Made by a program: the position numbers and the translations under genes. DNA of 48,418 nt, from the NCBI GenBank assembly GCA_038247115.1, contig JBBRVG010000021.1, positions 1-48,418 of the forward strand, in the 5' to 3' direction. Every line of letters begins with the position of its first letter. Within the stretch, counting starts at the first letter, position 1. The notes beneath the pieces were generated by a model. It was given only the letters and a program-made list of their open reading frames with translations, was not told the origin of the DNA and did not search any database. The DNA comes from Pseudaeromonas sp038247115. GTDB taxonomy: Bacteria; Pseudomonadota; Gammaproteobacteria; Enterobacterales; Aeromonadaceae. Below, piece after piece: positions 33,421-41,783 of this stretch.

Positions 33421-34263
33421 TCAATACAGCAGGGTATACAACTGACGACGGTAGCGACTGGCAATCGCATCGCCGGGCAGAGTTGCCAGAATATCCAGAT
33501 AGATTTTCCTGGCTTCACCGAAACCCAGATCCTGCTTCAGCAGGCCGAGCAGCAATTCCAGCGCCTCTTCTTTACGCCCGGCTTGACTGTACTGAATGGC
33601 CAGATCCTGCTTTAACAGACCGTTATCCGGCTCCTGCTGCAAACGAGCTTCCAGCGCCTGGATCTCCGGGCTATCGGCAGCCTGGATGGCCAATTCCAGC
33701 GCAGCCACCAAGCGTTGATACTCGGAGTCCTGGGCGACCATAGGGATCAGGCTCAGCAGCTCTTTGGCCTGGGTGAGCTTTTGTAATTGCAGGCTGCAAT
33801 CGACCAGCAGCAGCGTGATGTCAGTGCGAGTAGGGGCCAGCTGATGGGCGCTCTGGAAGCTGTTATAGGCGGCTTGCACATCACCCTGCGCCATGGTGTG
33901 GCGGCCTTGTTCCAGCAGCAGATCCTCTTCTTTGGGCAGATAATCGGCCAGGAACTGACGAGCTCCCGCCAACTGCTCGCTGCCCTGGATGGCGTCAACC
34001 GGCCGTCCTTCTTTAAACAACACCAGAGCGGGCAAGGCTTGTAATCCCAACTGCACGGCGAGACTCTGTAACTGCGGATTACTGACATCCACCTTGGCCA
34101 GCGTCAGGACCGGGTTGGCGGCGCCAATCAGCCCTTCCAGCTCGGGAGTGACAGGCTGACATTCAGGAAGTGCATCGGCATAGAAATAGACCGCAATCGT
34201 CTTGGTCATCGAGGCTTCGATTAATTCGGCGCGAAAGTTTTCAGGCGTAATCTGGATGATCAT
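33421..34263 (-). CDS. cnoX: Chaperedoxin CnoX (YbbN), thioredoxin-like with TPR domain
   Basis: A 280-residue cytoplasmic protein: a thioredoxin fold (about 1-110) followed by TPR helices (about 115-280). In E. coli CnoX protects proteins from overoxidation and aggregation under bleach stress and works with GroEL. The usual CXXC site is replaced by LPEC, with one cysteine, C35, at the site that is SQHC in E. coli. The position of E. coli's second cysteine (LAKLDC) is valine here (LAKVDV). The C-terminal ASRYRRQLYTLLY is nearly identical to E. coli. The ATG at 34263 follows CAGGG. Located 94 bases downstream of yejM. Confidence 0.92.
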   Translation of the reverse strand: MIIQITPENFRAELIEASMTKTIAVYFYADALPECQPVTPELEGLIGAANPVLTLAKVDVSNPQLQSLAVQLGLQALPALVLFKEGRPVDAIQGSEQLAGARQFLADYLPKEEDLLLEQGRHTMAQGDVQAAYNSFQSAHQLAPTRTDITLLLVDCSLQLQKLTQAKELLSLIPMVAQDSEYQRLVAALELAIQAADSPEIQALEARLQQEPDNGLLKQDLAIQYSQAGRKEEALELLLGLLKQDLGFGEARKIYLDILATLPGDAIASRYRRQLYTLLY

Positions 34264-34322
34264 GGAAATACCCTGCTGTTGATGTACTGAATATGTGGGG
34301 GAGATGATCCGGTATTTCAAGC

Positions 34323-34347
34323 GCCCACGACCATCCGGTTCGTGGGC
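34323..34347 (-). terminator. Hairpin after yejM
   Basis: GCCCACGA (34323-34330) and TCGTGGGC (34340-34347) pair across a 9-base loop, 10 bases downstream of the yejM stop on the minus strand. No T tract follows, so termination may be incomplete. Confidence 0.4.
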
Positions 34348-34357
34348 TGAGTCACCT

Positions 34358-36247
34358 TCAGTGTGCGGTCGCGCTGTTATCGATGGTGCCTTTGAACCGG
34401 CTCAAGTCGCGCATCACTTTCAGTAGTACCGGCATATCCTGGCGTCCGTTATCGATGCTCTTGTATCCATCGACGGTGCGGACTTCAAAATTACCCTGGC
34501 GATCAAACAGGGTGATCTCCTGCTGACCAAAAATCACGGAGTGACGGTTGTTACCGCTAATGACCCACTCGCGGCTGGGTGGCTGCAGCAGGGAGTGGCC
34601 AGTCGAATAGTCCGCTTCCGGCGATGTCACGCCCAGTAATTCGGGTAGCAGCGTAGGCACCAGATCCTGGTGGCTGGTGAGAGCATGGATCTGCTGGTTG
34701 GTATGACCTGGCCAGGCCATGATCAACGGGACCTTCATCTGTACATTGGAGTAATTGCCGCCGGCTCCCCAGTTAGCGGGACCGCTCTCGCCGAGTTCAA
34801 AACCGTGATCGCTGGTAATAATCACTAACGTATTGTCCAGCACCTGGTGGGTCATCAGCTGTTCGAAATAGCTGCCCAGGAGTTGATCCATATAAAACAC
34901 CGCATTCTTGTAGCGATTGACCAGCAATGGTTGTTGTGCAGCAGGGATTGAGCCGAATGGATCGAGCTGTTTGAGCTCCGGTTGATAAGGTCCATGAAAA
35001 TCAGCCGGTAACGCCAGGGTGCCGGGACCGCTCAATGCCAGGTAGGAGAACCAGGGCGAGCCGGGCAGCTGTTTTTGCTGCCACGATAGCCAAGCTTGCA
35101 AGGTTTGGTCATCGCTTTTGCCAACGCCGATCTGCTGCTTATGGCGGATGCCGCTAAAAATAGCGTTCTGATAAATGGGTTGATTCAAACCGTCGGTCGT
35201 AAAGGTTTTGATTCGATATTCTTGACGCTGCAATTCATCAATCAGCAGTGGCGGCCGCTTATCGGCGATCACATCATCAGCATACTGGGCGGGCAGACCA
35301 TAGAAGAGACTGAACAGACTGGTTTCAGTTTCATTATCCCCTGCCACATGGTTGTCAAAGCGCTGATATTGTTGCGAAAAACGCTGCAGGTTGGGCATGT
35401 TGATATTGTTCAACATATCCTGGCGCAGCCCACTCAGCACTATCAGCAACAGGTTTAGCTTTTGCTCATGAGGCAGAACTTGCAGGGGAGCCAAAGGATA
35501 AAGGAGCCGGCGATGGGGTTGCTCAACCGTGTTTTTTTCCCGAGCCTTGAACTCCTGCAGATCTAACCAGCCGTGTCGCGCCAGAAATGAACGGGCGGTC
35601 ATCGGATACGACAGCGGGAAGTTGGATTTTTGCGCCGTGATGGGCGTATAGAAGCGAGCATCGGCCCAGATATGGGTAAGGTGAGTCAGCAGAAAACAGC
35701 TCAGGAACAGAGCGGCTACTCCTTTGCCCAGATAGGGCCGACTCCGTTTGAATTGTCGCTTCCAGGCTTGATTGGAGAAAATGATCTCCAGCAGCACTAT
35801 GGTTGGAATAGCGATAAACAAAAAGTTCCAGTTCAGATTGGTCTTGGACTGGAAGGGCTCGAACAATAGGCTCCAGACAAAGGGATTAAGATGAAACTTC
35901 AGTAATTGATACACCTGTGTATCAATAAGTAACAGTGTCTGTACGGATGTGGCAATAAGAATAGACAAACTGCGAAGTAGCCGCTGATGGGTACAAACAA
36001 AGGTCAGCGGAAAGATAGTCAACAGGAAAAAAATGAATCCGATAAAAGCGAAATGCCCAATCCAGCTCACCAGGAGATAGAACTGACCTAGTCCTGTGGT
36101 TGGCCACGGCATGGCAAGGATAAAACGCAGGGCAATCAGCATAGCCAATAGGATATTAAAGCAAAGGAACCAGTGGCCCCAGCTGATTAGTCGCGAAACG
36201 TTTTCGCCATATTGAGGATTAGGTGTCTTGGTAAAGAGCTCATTCAT
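34358..36247 (-). CDS. yejM: Inner-membrane regulator of LPS synthesis YejM (PbgA/LapC)
   Basis: A 629-residue protein: five N-terminal membrane helices (about 24-46, 55-82, 90-110, 140-157, 175-195) and a large periplasmic alkaline-phosphatase/sulfatase-like domain. In E. coli YejM senses LPS and restrains LpxC degradation through LapB. Conserved stretches include VSRLISWGHWFLCFNILL, LLIDTQVYQLLKFHLNPFVW and LSYPMTARSFLARHG. The periplasmic domain keeps TSDHGFELGE at 478-487, the metal-site motif of this fold, and a serine in LSGLRQDML at about 272. It is longer than E. coli YejM (586). 18 bases downstream of yejL. Confidence 0.94.
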   Translation of the reverse strand: MNELFTKTPNPQYGENVSRLISWGHWFLCFNILLAMLIALRFILAMPWPTTGLGQFYLLVSWIGHFAFIGFIFFLLTIFPLTFVCTHQRLLRSLSILIATSVQTLLLIDTQVYQLLKFHLNPFVWSLLFEPFQSKTNLNWNFLFIAIPTIVLLEIIFSNQAWKRQFKRSRPYLGKGVAALFLSCFLLTHLTHIWADARFYTPITAQKSNFPLSYPMTARSFLARHGWLDLQEFKAREKNTVEQPHRRLLYPLAPLQVLPHEQKLNLLLIVLSGLRQDMLNNINMPNLQRFSQQYQRFDNHVAGDNETETSLFSLFYGLPAQYADDVIADKRPPLLIDELQRQEYRIKTFTTDGLNQPIYQNAIFSGIRHKQQIGVGKSDDQTLQAWLSWQQKQLPGSPWFSYLALSGPGTLALPADFHGPYQPELKQLDPFGSIPAAQQPLLVNRYKNAVFYMDQLLGSYFEQLMTHQVLDNTLVIITSDHGFELGESGPANWGAGGNYSNVQMKVPLIMAWPGHTNQQIHALTSHQDLVPTLLPELLGVTSPEADYSTGHSLLQPPSREWVISGNNRHSVIFGQQEITLFDRQGNFEVRTVDGYKSIDNGRQDMPVLLKVMRDLSRFKGTIDNSATAH

Positions 36248-36265
36248 GTTGACGGTGATCCGACT

Positions 36266-36496
36266 TCAGTGCTTGGCATCAGGGAGCTTGACGGATTGCA
36301 TCAATGCAGAGGCAAAAGAGTCTGCAATGTTGGCCTGCTGTGCCAACGGAAGCCGTTCCGTGATCACATGGGTAGCCATGTTTCCGATAGCAATCAAGGA
36401 TAGGTCGACGGGCGCTTTATGTCGCTGTAAAACACTAAGTAATTCATTTACCAGACTTTCTATCTGTTCATTGCTGTATTTTGAGGTAATGGGCAT
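36266..36496 (-). CDS. yejL: UPF0352 protein YejL
   Basis: A 76-residue protein matching E. coli YejL (75 residues), with SKYSNEQIESLVNELL, HKAPVDLSLIAIGNMATHVI and ADSFASALMQSV. Predicted as a small helical cytoplasmic protein; its function is unknown. The ATG at 36496 is chosen because the family starts MPxxSxYS; the frame stays open upstream through the yejK start. A ribosome site AAAGGA lies upstream. First gene of yejL-yejM, divergent from yejK. Confidence 0.9.
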   Translation of the reverse strand: MPITSKYSNEQIESLVNELLSVLQRHKAPVDLSLIAIGNMATHVITERLPLAQQANIADSFASALMQSVKLPDAKH

Positions 36497-36563
36497 CGGA
36501 TCGGTCCTTTTCTCGCAAAGGCGCTTATAATACTGCACATCGTTGACTAACACTATGATTGCT

Positions 36564-37577
36564 ATGAGTGTACAAAATATATCCATGGTTCTGCATATTT
36601 TGCGTCAGGAGGCAGATCTTGGCGTCGTCGCCGAGTTAAGCCATCGACAACTATCTGCTACCGAGCAAGTGTCTGAGTTAGCCTTGGAACTTCATCAAAC
36701 ATTTCAGCAAAAGAATAACCGTGCTTATGCTGCGTTTCAGAGTGAATTGCAGTCCGAAGACATTTCCTTTGCGCAATTACTGCAACAATATATTCAGGGT
36801 GAATCGAATTTCATCAATTTTTCATGTGATGCCACCCATATATTAACGGCTGCAATTAATAAATATGCCTTGCATTGTGATGGCTTTATTTATTTCGTGC
36901 ACTACCAGTATGTTGGTAATGACTATTTGATGGTCGGGATCCTTGAAACAGAAGAAAGTGTAAGCTTTACCTCCGGGTTTGATATTCAACGGGTCAAGCA
37001 TATTGATTTAAATCGTATGGGCCTTGCGGCGCGAATTGATTTAACGCAACAACGTATTGCGGCAGAAAATAAACGCTATATTTCATTTATCAAGGGACGC
37101 GCAGGCAGGAAAGTATCTGACTTTTTTATGGAGTTTCTCTCTGCAGAAGAGGGCGCAGACCAAAAAATACAGAATGAAACTCTGATCCGGGCTATTAGCT
37201 CATACGCGGATACTCATCAAGTGCCGACAGAGCAGCTTCTGGATGCGAAAAAAGAGCTACATGCTTATTGCAAAGAGCAGTTGAAGTCTGGCGAAGACCT
37301 TGAAGCGAAGCGGATAGGCGAGATCATTCCTGATGCGGACGCGGGTGATTTCTACACCTTCTTGACTAACGAGGTCGGGTTGCCCGAGAGTTTTCCTCCC
37401 AGTCAGAGCGCGTTGCGGGCCATGACCAAGTATGTTGGTTCCGGTGGTGGCTTGACCATCAGCTTCGATCAGAAGCTATTGGGACAGCGGATCAGTTACG
37501 ATGCGGCGACCGATACACTGACGATTATTGGCACGCCACCTAACTTAAAAGACCAGTTGCTGCGAAATAATCGTTAA
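36564..37577 (+). CDS. yejK: Nucleoid-associated protein YejK (NdpA family)
   Basis: A 337-residue protein resembling E. coli YejK (335), a nucleoid-associated protein. Conserved stretches include YISFIKGRAGRKVSDFFMEFLSAEEG in the middle and LRAMTKYVGSGGGLTISFDQKLLGQRI with TLTIIGTPPNLKDQL at the end. The start is uncertain: ATGs at 36555 and 36564 are both possible, and neither has a clear Shine-Dalgarno. I chose 36564 by similarity to the E. coli N-terminus. Divergent from yejL, as in E. coli. Confidence 0.92.
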   Translation: MSVQNISMVLHILRQEADLGVVAELSHRQLSATEQVSELALELHQTFQQKNNRAYAAFQSELQSEDISFAQLLQQYIQGESNFINFSCDATHILTAAINKYALHCDGFIYFVHYQYVGNDYLMVGILETEESVSFTSGFDIQRVKHIDLNRMGLAARIDLTQQRIAAENKRYISFIKGRAGRKVSDFFMEFLSAEEGADQKIQNETLIRAISSYADTHQVPTEQLLDAKKELHAYCKEQLKSGEDLEAKRIGEIIPDADAGDFYTFLTNEVGLPESFPPSQSALRAMTKYVGSGGGLTISFDQKLLGQRISYDAATDTLTIIGTPPNLKDQLLRNNR

Positions 37578-37590
37578 TGCAGGTAAATTG

Positions 37591-37618
37591 ACCGCTCATT
37601 GTTGATGAGCGGTATTTT
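37591..37618 (+). terminator. Terminator after yejK
   Basis: ACCGCTCAT (37591-37599), loop TGTTG, ATGAGCGGT (37605-37613), then ATTTT. The stem is perfect; the T tract is short. Confidence 0.75.
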
Positions 37619-37922
37619 CAAGACTGTTTTAGCTCGCTGCCTTTTTATGGAACAGCCACTTTTCTGGTGCCTCTGGGGCATCAGTAAAATGTCCTGTGTC
37701 TACTCGTTGAACAATTTTCAACAAGCTGTAATTAATACTTCGGAATGAAACCGATACCAGAAAATGGTTTCAGTTTATGTTTATCGGCGTTTCGCTTCTG
37801 TCTTTCCAAAAATGCGAGATCCGTCATAGGACCAATAGGGGGCATGCTCTAATATGCACCCCGCACACAGGCTTATTACAGCGTGTTCAGCGTGGGACTA
37901 ACAACTAAGTAAGGAAAGGCTA
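37614..37922. promoter_or_regulatory. malE upstream region with several inverted repeats
   Basis: This gene-free stretch is unusually structured. CTGGTGCC/GGGCATCAG form an imperfect hairpin at 37664-37684. GTTGAA-N5-TTCAAC lies at 37706-37722, and TGAAACC-N13-GGTTTCA at 37746-37772. A near-palindrome GGGGCAT...ATGCACCCC lies at about 37838-37861 around the -10 candidate TAATAT (37850-37855). No good -35 precedes it, suggesting an activator-dependent promoter. I could not find a convincing MalT box (GGGGAKGAGG). The TGAAACC dyad could be a LacI-family operator; that is inference. Confidence 0.5.
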
Positions 37923-39104
37923 ATGAAAAAGAAAATTCTCGCGTCTTTTATCGGGCTTGCAACACTGGGTATGGCTTCTGCTGCCAGTGCAGCGATCGAG
38001 GAAGGTCAGCTCACCATCTGGATCAACGGTGACAAGGGCTATAACGGCCTGGCTGAAGTAGGTAAGAAGTTCGAAGCAGCGACAGGCGTCAAAGTCACTG
38101 TTGCTCACCCTGACCAAGTAGAAGTTAAGTTCCAGCAGACCGCTGCTACCGGCAACGGCCCTGACATCTTCCTGTGGGCTCATGACCGCTTCGGCGAGTG
38201 GGCTAAATCAGGTCTGATTGTTCCGGTTACTCCGAACGCAGCCACCAAGGGCAAGTTTGAAAACTTCGCTTGGGATGCTATGCAAGTTGATGGCAAGTTC
38301 TATGGTTACCCTGTAGCCGTGGAAGCTGTTGGCCTGATCTACAACAAGAAGCTGATGGCTACTCCGCCGAAGACTTTCGAAGAGCTGAATCAGCTGGACG
38401 AAAAACTGAAGCCTGAAGGTAAGCGTGCCGTCATGTGGGCTTACACCACTCCGTACTTCAGCTACCCGCTGGTTGCTGCCAATGGTGGTTATGCCTTCAA
38501 GAAAACCGCAACTGGCTATGACGTGAAAGATACTGGTGTGAATAACGCCGGTGCCAAAGCAGGCGTTCAATTCCTGGTCGATATGGTCAAGAGCGGCCAC
38601 ATGGAAAAGGGTGTCGACTACGGTGTTATGGATGCCAAGTTCTCCAAGGGTGAAGTGGCTGCCATCATCAACGGCCCATGGTCCTGGAGCAACTACGACG
38701 CAGCCAAGGTTGACTACGCTGTAGCTCCGCTGCCAACTCTGAACGGCAAGCCGGCCAAGGCTTTCGTGGGTGTGTTGGGTGCGACTATCAACGCCGCCAG
38801 CCCGAACAAGGATCTGGCAATCGAGTTCCTGGAAAACTATCTGCTGACGGACGATGGTCTGAAGTCAGTGAACAGTGACAAGCCTTTGGGCGCTGTTGCT
38901 CTGAAGTCCTTCCAAGCGACTCTGGCCAAGGATCCGCGCATCCAGGCAACTATGGCTAACGCTCTGAATGGTGAGCCGATGCCTAGCGTTCCTGAAATGA
39001 TTCGTTTCTGGTCTTCTTTTGAAACAGCACTGAAAAATGCGACCACGGGCCGTCAGACTCTTGATGAAGCTCTGGATACCGCAGCACGTCGTATCGTGCA
39101 ATAA
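37923..39104 (+). CDS. malE: Maltose/maltodextrin-binding periplasmic protein
   Basis: A 393-residue binding protein for maltose and maltodextrins. Residues 1-23 are a signal peptide (MKKKILASFIGLATLGMASAASA). The mature start IEEGQLTIWINGDKGYNGLAEVGKKFE is nearly that of E. coli MalE, and the sugar-contact region FLWAHDRFGEWA is recognisable. So are NGPWSWSNYDAAKV and LENYLLTDDGLKSVNSDKPLGAVALKS. The gene has a strong AAGGAAAGG ribosome site. First gene of malEFGK; a hairpin follows, which would keep MalE in excess over the membrane proteins. Confidence 0.97.
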   Translation: MKKKILASFIGLATLGMASAASAAIEEGQLTIWINGDKGYNGLAEVGKKFEAATGVKVTVAHPDQVEVKFQQTAATGNGPDIFLWAHDRFGEWAKSGLIVPVTPNAATKGKFENFAWDAMQVDGKFYGYPVAVEAVGLIYNKKLMATPPKTFEELNQLDEKLKPEGKRAVMWAYTTPYFSYPLVAANGGYAFKKTATGYDVKDTGVNNAGAKAGVQFLVDMVKSGHMEKGVDYGVMDAKFSKGEVAAIINGPWSWSNYDAAKVDYAVAPLPTLNGKPAKAFVGVLGATINAASPNKDLAIEFLENYLLTDDGLKSVNSDKPLGAVALKSFQATLAKDPRIQATMANALNGEPMPSVPEMIRFWSSFETALKNATTGRQTLDEALDTAARRIVQ

Positions 39105-39110
39105 ATGATT

Positions 39111-39146
39111 GGGGGGCCCTGTTGATCGGGGCCTCCATTTTTTTTT
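39111..39146 (+). terminator. malE-malF intercistronic hairpin with T run
   Basis: GGGGG and CCC (39111-39119 region, one bulged G) pair with GGG and CCTCC (39128-39136 region), followed by nine Ts at 39138-39146. A partial terminator or mRNA-stabilising element here would fit high MalE relative to MalF/G. The E. coli malE-malF junction also carries structured repeats. Confidence 0.65.
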
Positions 39147-39168
39147 GGCGTTATGAAGGTTTTTGGGC

Positions 39169-40806
39169 ATGGAACAAATCCAGTCTGTTGATACCAATGC
39201 GGCTTCTGCCTCCAGGTCTGCCTGGATTAAATGGTTGGTTGCCTCACTGGTTGTGATTTTGAATGGCTATGCTGTTGTCATGATGTATGCTGGCGGCGAA
39301 ATAGCTTTTGCTCTGTTGGACCTGGTTCTTGTCGGAACTGGTGTCTATGTGTTCCTCAACAAGAAGACCTATGCACATCGTTACATCTTCCCGGGTGTGG
39401 CGGGCATGGTCGCGTTTATCATTTTCCCATTGGCATATACCATCAGTATTGCCTTTACCAATTACTCAGGTGCAAACCTGTTGTCGTTGGAGCACGCCAG
39501 TGCTTACCACCTGAAAAAGACCTACAAGGTCAAAGGTGGCGAGTTCGACTTCTCACTGCTTGACCGGGGTGAACAACGCTTCCAGTTGTTACTCAAACAA
39601 GATGGCGTGTCTTATATCAGCAACCCGATGCAGTTGTGGACCAATGCTGAGCTGAAATCTTCATCGAATAGTTTGGCTGCTAAGGCAGAGATCAAACTTG
39701 TTCCGTTTGAAGGTGACGCTCCTGCTCCAGAAGCACCGATCCGGGAAATTGTTGGCCATAAGAGTCATTTGACTGCAATGTCTCTGGTGTTGCCAGATGG
39801 CACTCAGTTGAGCATGACCGGAATGCGAAAGTTTGCTGCGCAAAAGCAACTTTTTACGCATTTGCGTGATGGCTTCACACTGAAATCCGGTATCCACCTC
39901 AGCAATGAACACATACTTCGCAACAACGAAACTGGACAAATCCTGCTGCCAAACATGGAAACAGGTTACTTCCAGTACGTGAACGATGAAGGCGTGTTTG
40001 TGGGTGAAGGTTTTGCTCCTGGCTTCGTCGTCACTGTCGGTTGGAAGAACTTCCTGCGCATATTGACTGACCCGGGTATTCAAGGCCCATTCCTGCAAAT
40101 TTTCGTCTGGACTGTGATTTTTGCGGCTTGCTCGGTCGGTTTCACTCTGGCCATCGGTATGGTTCTGGCCTGCCTGGTGCAGTGGGACGAGTTGCGCGGA
40201 CGAGGCTTCTACCGTGTCATGCTGATATTGCCTTACGCGGTGCCGGCATTCATCTCCATCCTGGTATTCAAGGGGTTGTTCAACCAGAACTTTGGTGAAA
40301 TCAACATGCTCTTTGACATGTTCGGTTTTGACAAGCCTGAGTGGTATACCAGTCCCATGTTGGCCAAGACCATGATTTTAATCGTGAATACTTGGTTGGG
40401 TTATCCCTACATGATCATTCTGTGTATGGGGCTGTTGAAGTCTATTCCTGAAGATTTGTACGAAGCATCCGCGATGGATGGTGCTGGTCCAATCCAGAAC
40501 TTCCTCAAGATCACAGTGCCTCTGCTCATGAGACCACTGACTCCGTTGTTGATTGCTTCATTTGCCTTTAACTTCAACAACTTCGTATTGATTCAACTGT
40601 TGACCAATGGTGAGCCTGACATAGTGGGTGCTACGACTCCGGCAGGTACCACCGACCTCTTGGTTAGCTACACCTACCGCATCGCGTTCCAGGGTGCTGG
40701 TGGTCAGGACTACGGTCTGGCCGGTGCAATTGCGACAGCAATCTTCCTGATTGTCGGCGCCTTGGCACTGCTCAACCTGAAGTTGTCCAAAGTTGACAAG
40801 ATTTGA
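39169..40806 (+). CDS. malF: Maltose ABC transporter permease MalF
   Basis: A 545-residue inner-membrane permease subunit. N-terminal helices at about 20-85 are followed by a large periplasmic P2-type loop (about 90-290). Permease helices then follow, with the EAA motif EASAMDGAGPIQNFLKITVPLL, which contacts MalK. E. coli MalF has 514 residues. Conserved stretches include HRYIFPGVAGMVAFIIFPLAYTISIAFTNYS and YRVMLILPYAVPAFISILVFKGLFN. The ATG at 39169 has GAAGG 9 bases upstream; the TTG at 39163 is less likely. Second gene of malEFGK. Confidence 0.96.
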   Translation: MEQIQSVDTNAASASRSAWIKWLVASLVVILNGYAVVMMYAGGEIAFALLDLVLVGTGVYVFLNKKTYAHRYIFPGVAGMVAFIIFPLAYTISIAFTNYSGANLLSLEHASAYHLKKTYKVKGGEFDFSLLDRGEQRFQLLLKQDGVSYISNPMQLWTNAELKSSSNSLAAKAEIKLVPFEGDAPAPEAPIREIVGHKSHLTAMSLVLPDGTQLSMTGMRKFAAQKQLFTHLRDGFTLKSGIHLSNEHILRNNETGQILLPNMETGYFQYVNDEGVFVGEGFAPGFVVTVGWKNFLRILTDPGIQGPFLQIFVWTVIFAACSVGFTLAIGMVLACLVQWDELRGRGFYRVMLILPYAVPAFISILVFKGLFNQNFGEINMLFDMFGFDKPEWYTSPMLAKTMILIVNTWLGYPYMIILCMGLLKSIPEDLYEASAMDGAGPIQNFLKITVPLLMRPLTPLLIASFAFNFNNFVLIQLLTNGEPDIVGATTPAGTTDLLVSYTYRIAFQGAGGQDYGLAGAIATAIFLIVGALALLNLKLSKVDKI

Positions 40807-40817
40807 GGACTTAGACG

Positions 40818-41708
40818 ATGGCTATTGTTCAACCTAAATCAATCAAATACCGGCTGTGGGCTACCCATCTGGTGATGTGGGGCTTCATCGCACTGATTGT
40901 GTTCCCGCTCATCATGGTTATTGCCATCTCGTTCCGTACCGGTAATTTCTCGGTGGGTGAGATCATTCCTTCCAACCCGACGCTGGATCACTGGCGACTG
41001 GCGTTAGGGATGAGCATCACCAGCGCTGATGGCAATGTCACACCACCACCATTCCCGGTGCTGTTGTGGTTGTGGAACTCCATCAAGGTTGCCGGTATCA
41101 CCTCTGTATTTATTGTTGTTCTTTCAACGACCTCTGCATATGCATTTGCGCGTCTGCGGTTCCGTGGTAAAGAAACGATTCTGAAGGGTATGCTGATATT
41201 CCAGATGTTCCCTGCCGTACTGGCCTTGGTCGCTATCTATGCCTTGTTTGACAAGATTGGCGATTATGTTCCTTGGCTCGGGCTGAATACTCACGGTGGT
41301 CTGATTCTGGGCTACATGGGGGGTATAGCTCTGCATGTGTGGACCATCAAGGGATACTTCGAGACGATCGACCCGTCTCTGGAAGAAGCTGCAGCAATTG
41401 ACGGTGCAACGCCTTGGCAGGCATTCCGTCTGATTCTGTTGCCTCTTTCTGTTCCGATTCTGGCTGTGGTATTCATCCTTTCCTTTATCGGTTCGATCAC
41501 AGAGGTTCCTATGGCCTCCATCCTGCTGTCGGACGTAAACAATCTGACACTGGCTGTGGGTGCCCAACAGTACCTCTATCCACAGAATTATCTGTGGGGT
41601 GACTTTGCCGCTGCGGCTGTAATGTCCGGCTTACCTATCACCATCGTATTCCTGCTGGCTCAACGCTGGCTGGTTGGCGGCCTGACCGCTGGTGGCGTTA
41701 AGGGTTAA
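40818..41708 (+). CDS. malG: Maltose ABC transporter permease MalG
   Basis: A 296-residue inner-membrane permease subunit; length equals E. coli MalG. Six hydrophobic helices are visible. The EAA motif is LEEAAAIDGATPWQAFRLILLPLSVP. Conserved stretches are FRTGNFSVGEIIPSNPTLDHW, TTSAYAFARLRFRGKETILKGMLIFQMFP and QNYLWGDFAAAAVMSGLPITIVFLLAQRWLVGGLTAGGVKG. The gene starts 11 bases after malF with GAGGAC upstream. It pairs with MalF to form the translocation pore. Confidence 0.97.
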   Translation: MAIVQPKSIKYRLWATHLVMWGFIALIVFPLIMVIAISFRTGNFSVGEIIPSNPTLDHWRLALGMSITSADGNVTPPPFPVLLWLWNSIKVAGITSVFIVVLSTTSAYAFARLRFRGKETILKGMLIFQMFPAVLALVAIYALFDKIGDYVPWLGLNTHGGLILGYMGGIALHVWTIKGYFETIDPSLEEAAAIDGATPWQAFRLILLPLSVPILAVVFILSFIGSITEVPMASILLSDVNNLTLAVGAQQYLYPQNYLWGDFAAAAVMSGLPITIVFLLAQRWLVGGLTAGGVKG

Positions 41709-41717
41709 ATATGTTAG

Positions 41718-41737
41718 GGGGAGAGAGGCCTCTCCCC
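41718..41737 (+). other. malG-malK intercistronic hairpin
   Basis: GGGGAGAG (41718-41725), loop AGGC, CTCTCCCC (41730-41737): eight perfect GC-rich pairs with no T tract directly after. It could stabilise the upstream mRNA end or attenuate. A TATAAT hexamer at 41752-41757 lies downstream without a clear -35, so a separate malK promoter is only possible. Confidence 0.55.
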
Positions 41738-41783
41738 TGAATTGGTTTCCATATAATTTTCGATTTTTACAGCGGAGCGACTC

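Noticed and set aside
37836..37862. Possible MalT box in the GGGGG/CCCC segment before malE
   Set aside because: Only the G run matches GGGGAKGAGG; the rest diverges on both strands.
41752..41757. TATAAT hexamer upstream of malK as a separate promoter
   Set aside because: No acceptable -35 at 16-18 bases; kept only as a remark with the malG-malK hairpin.
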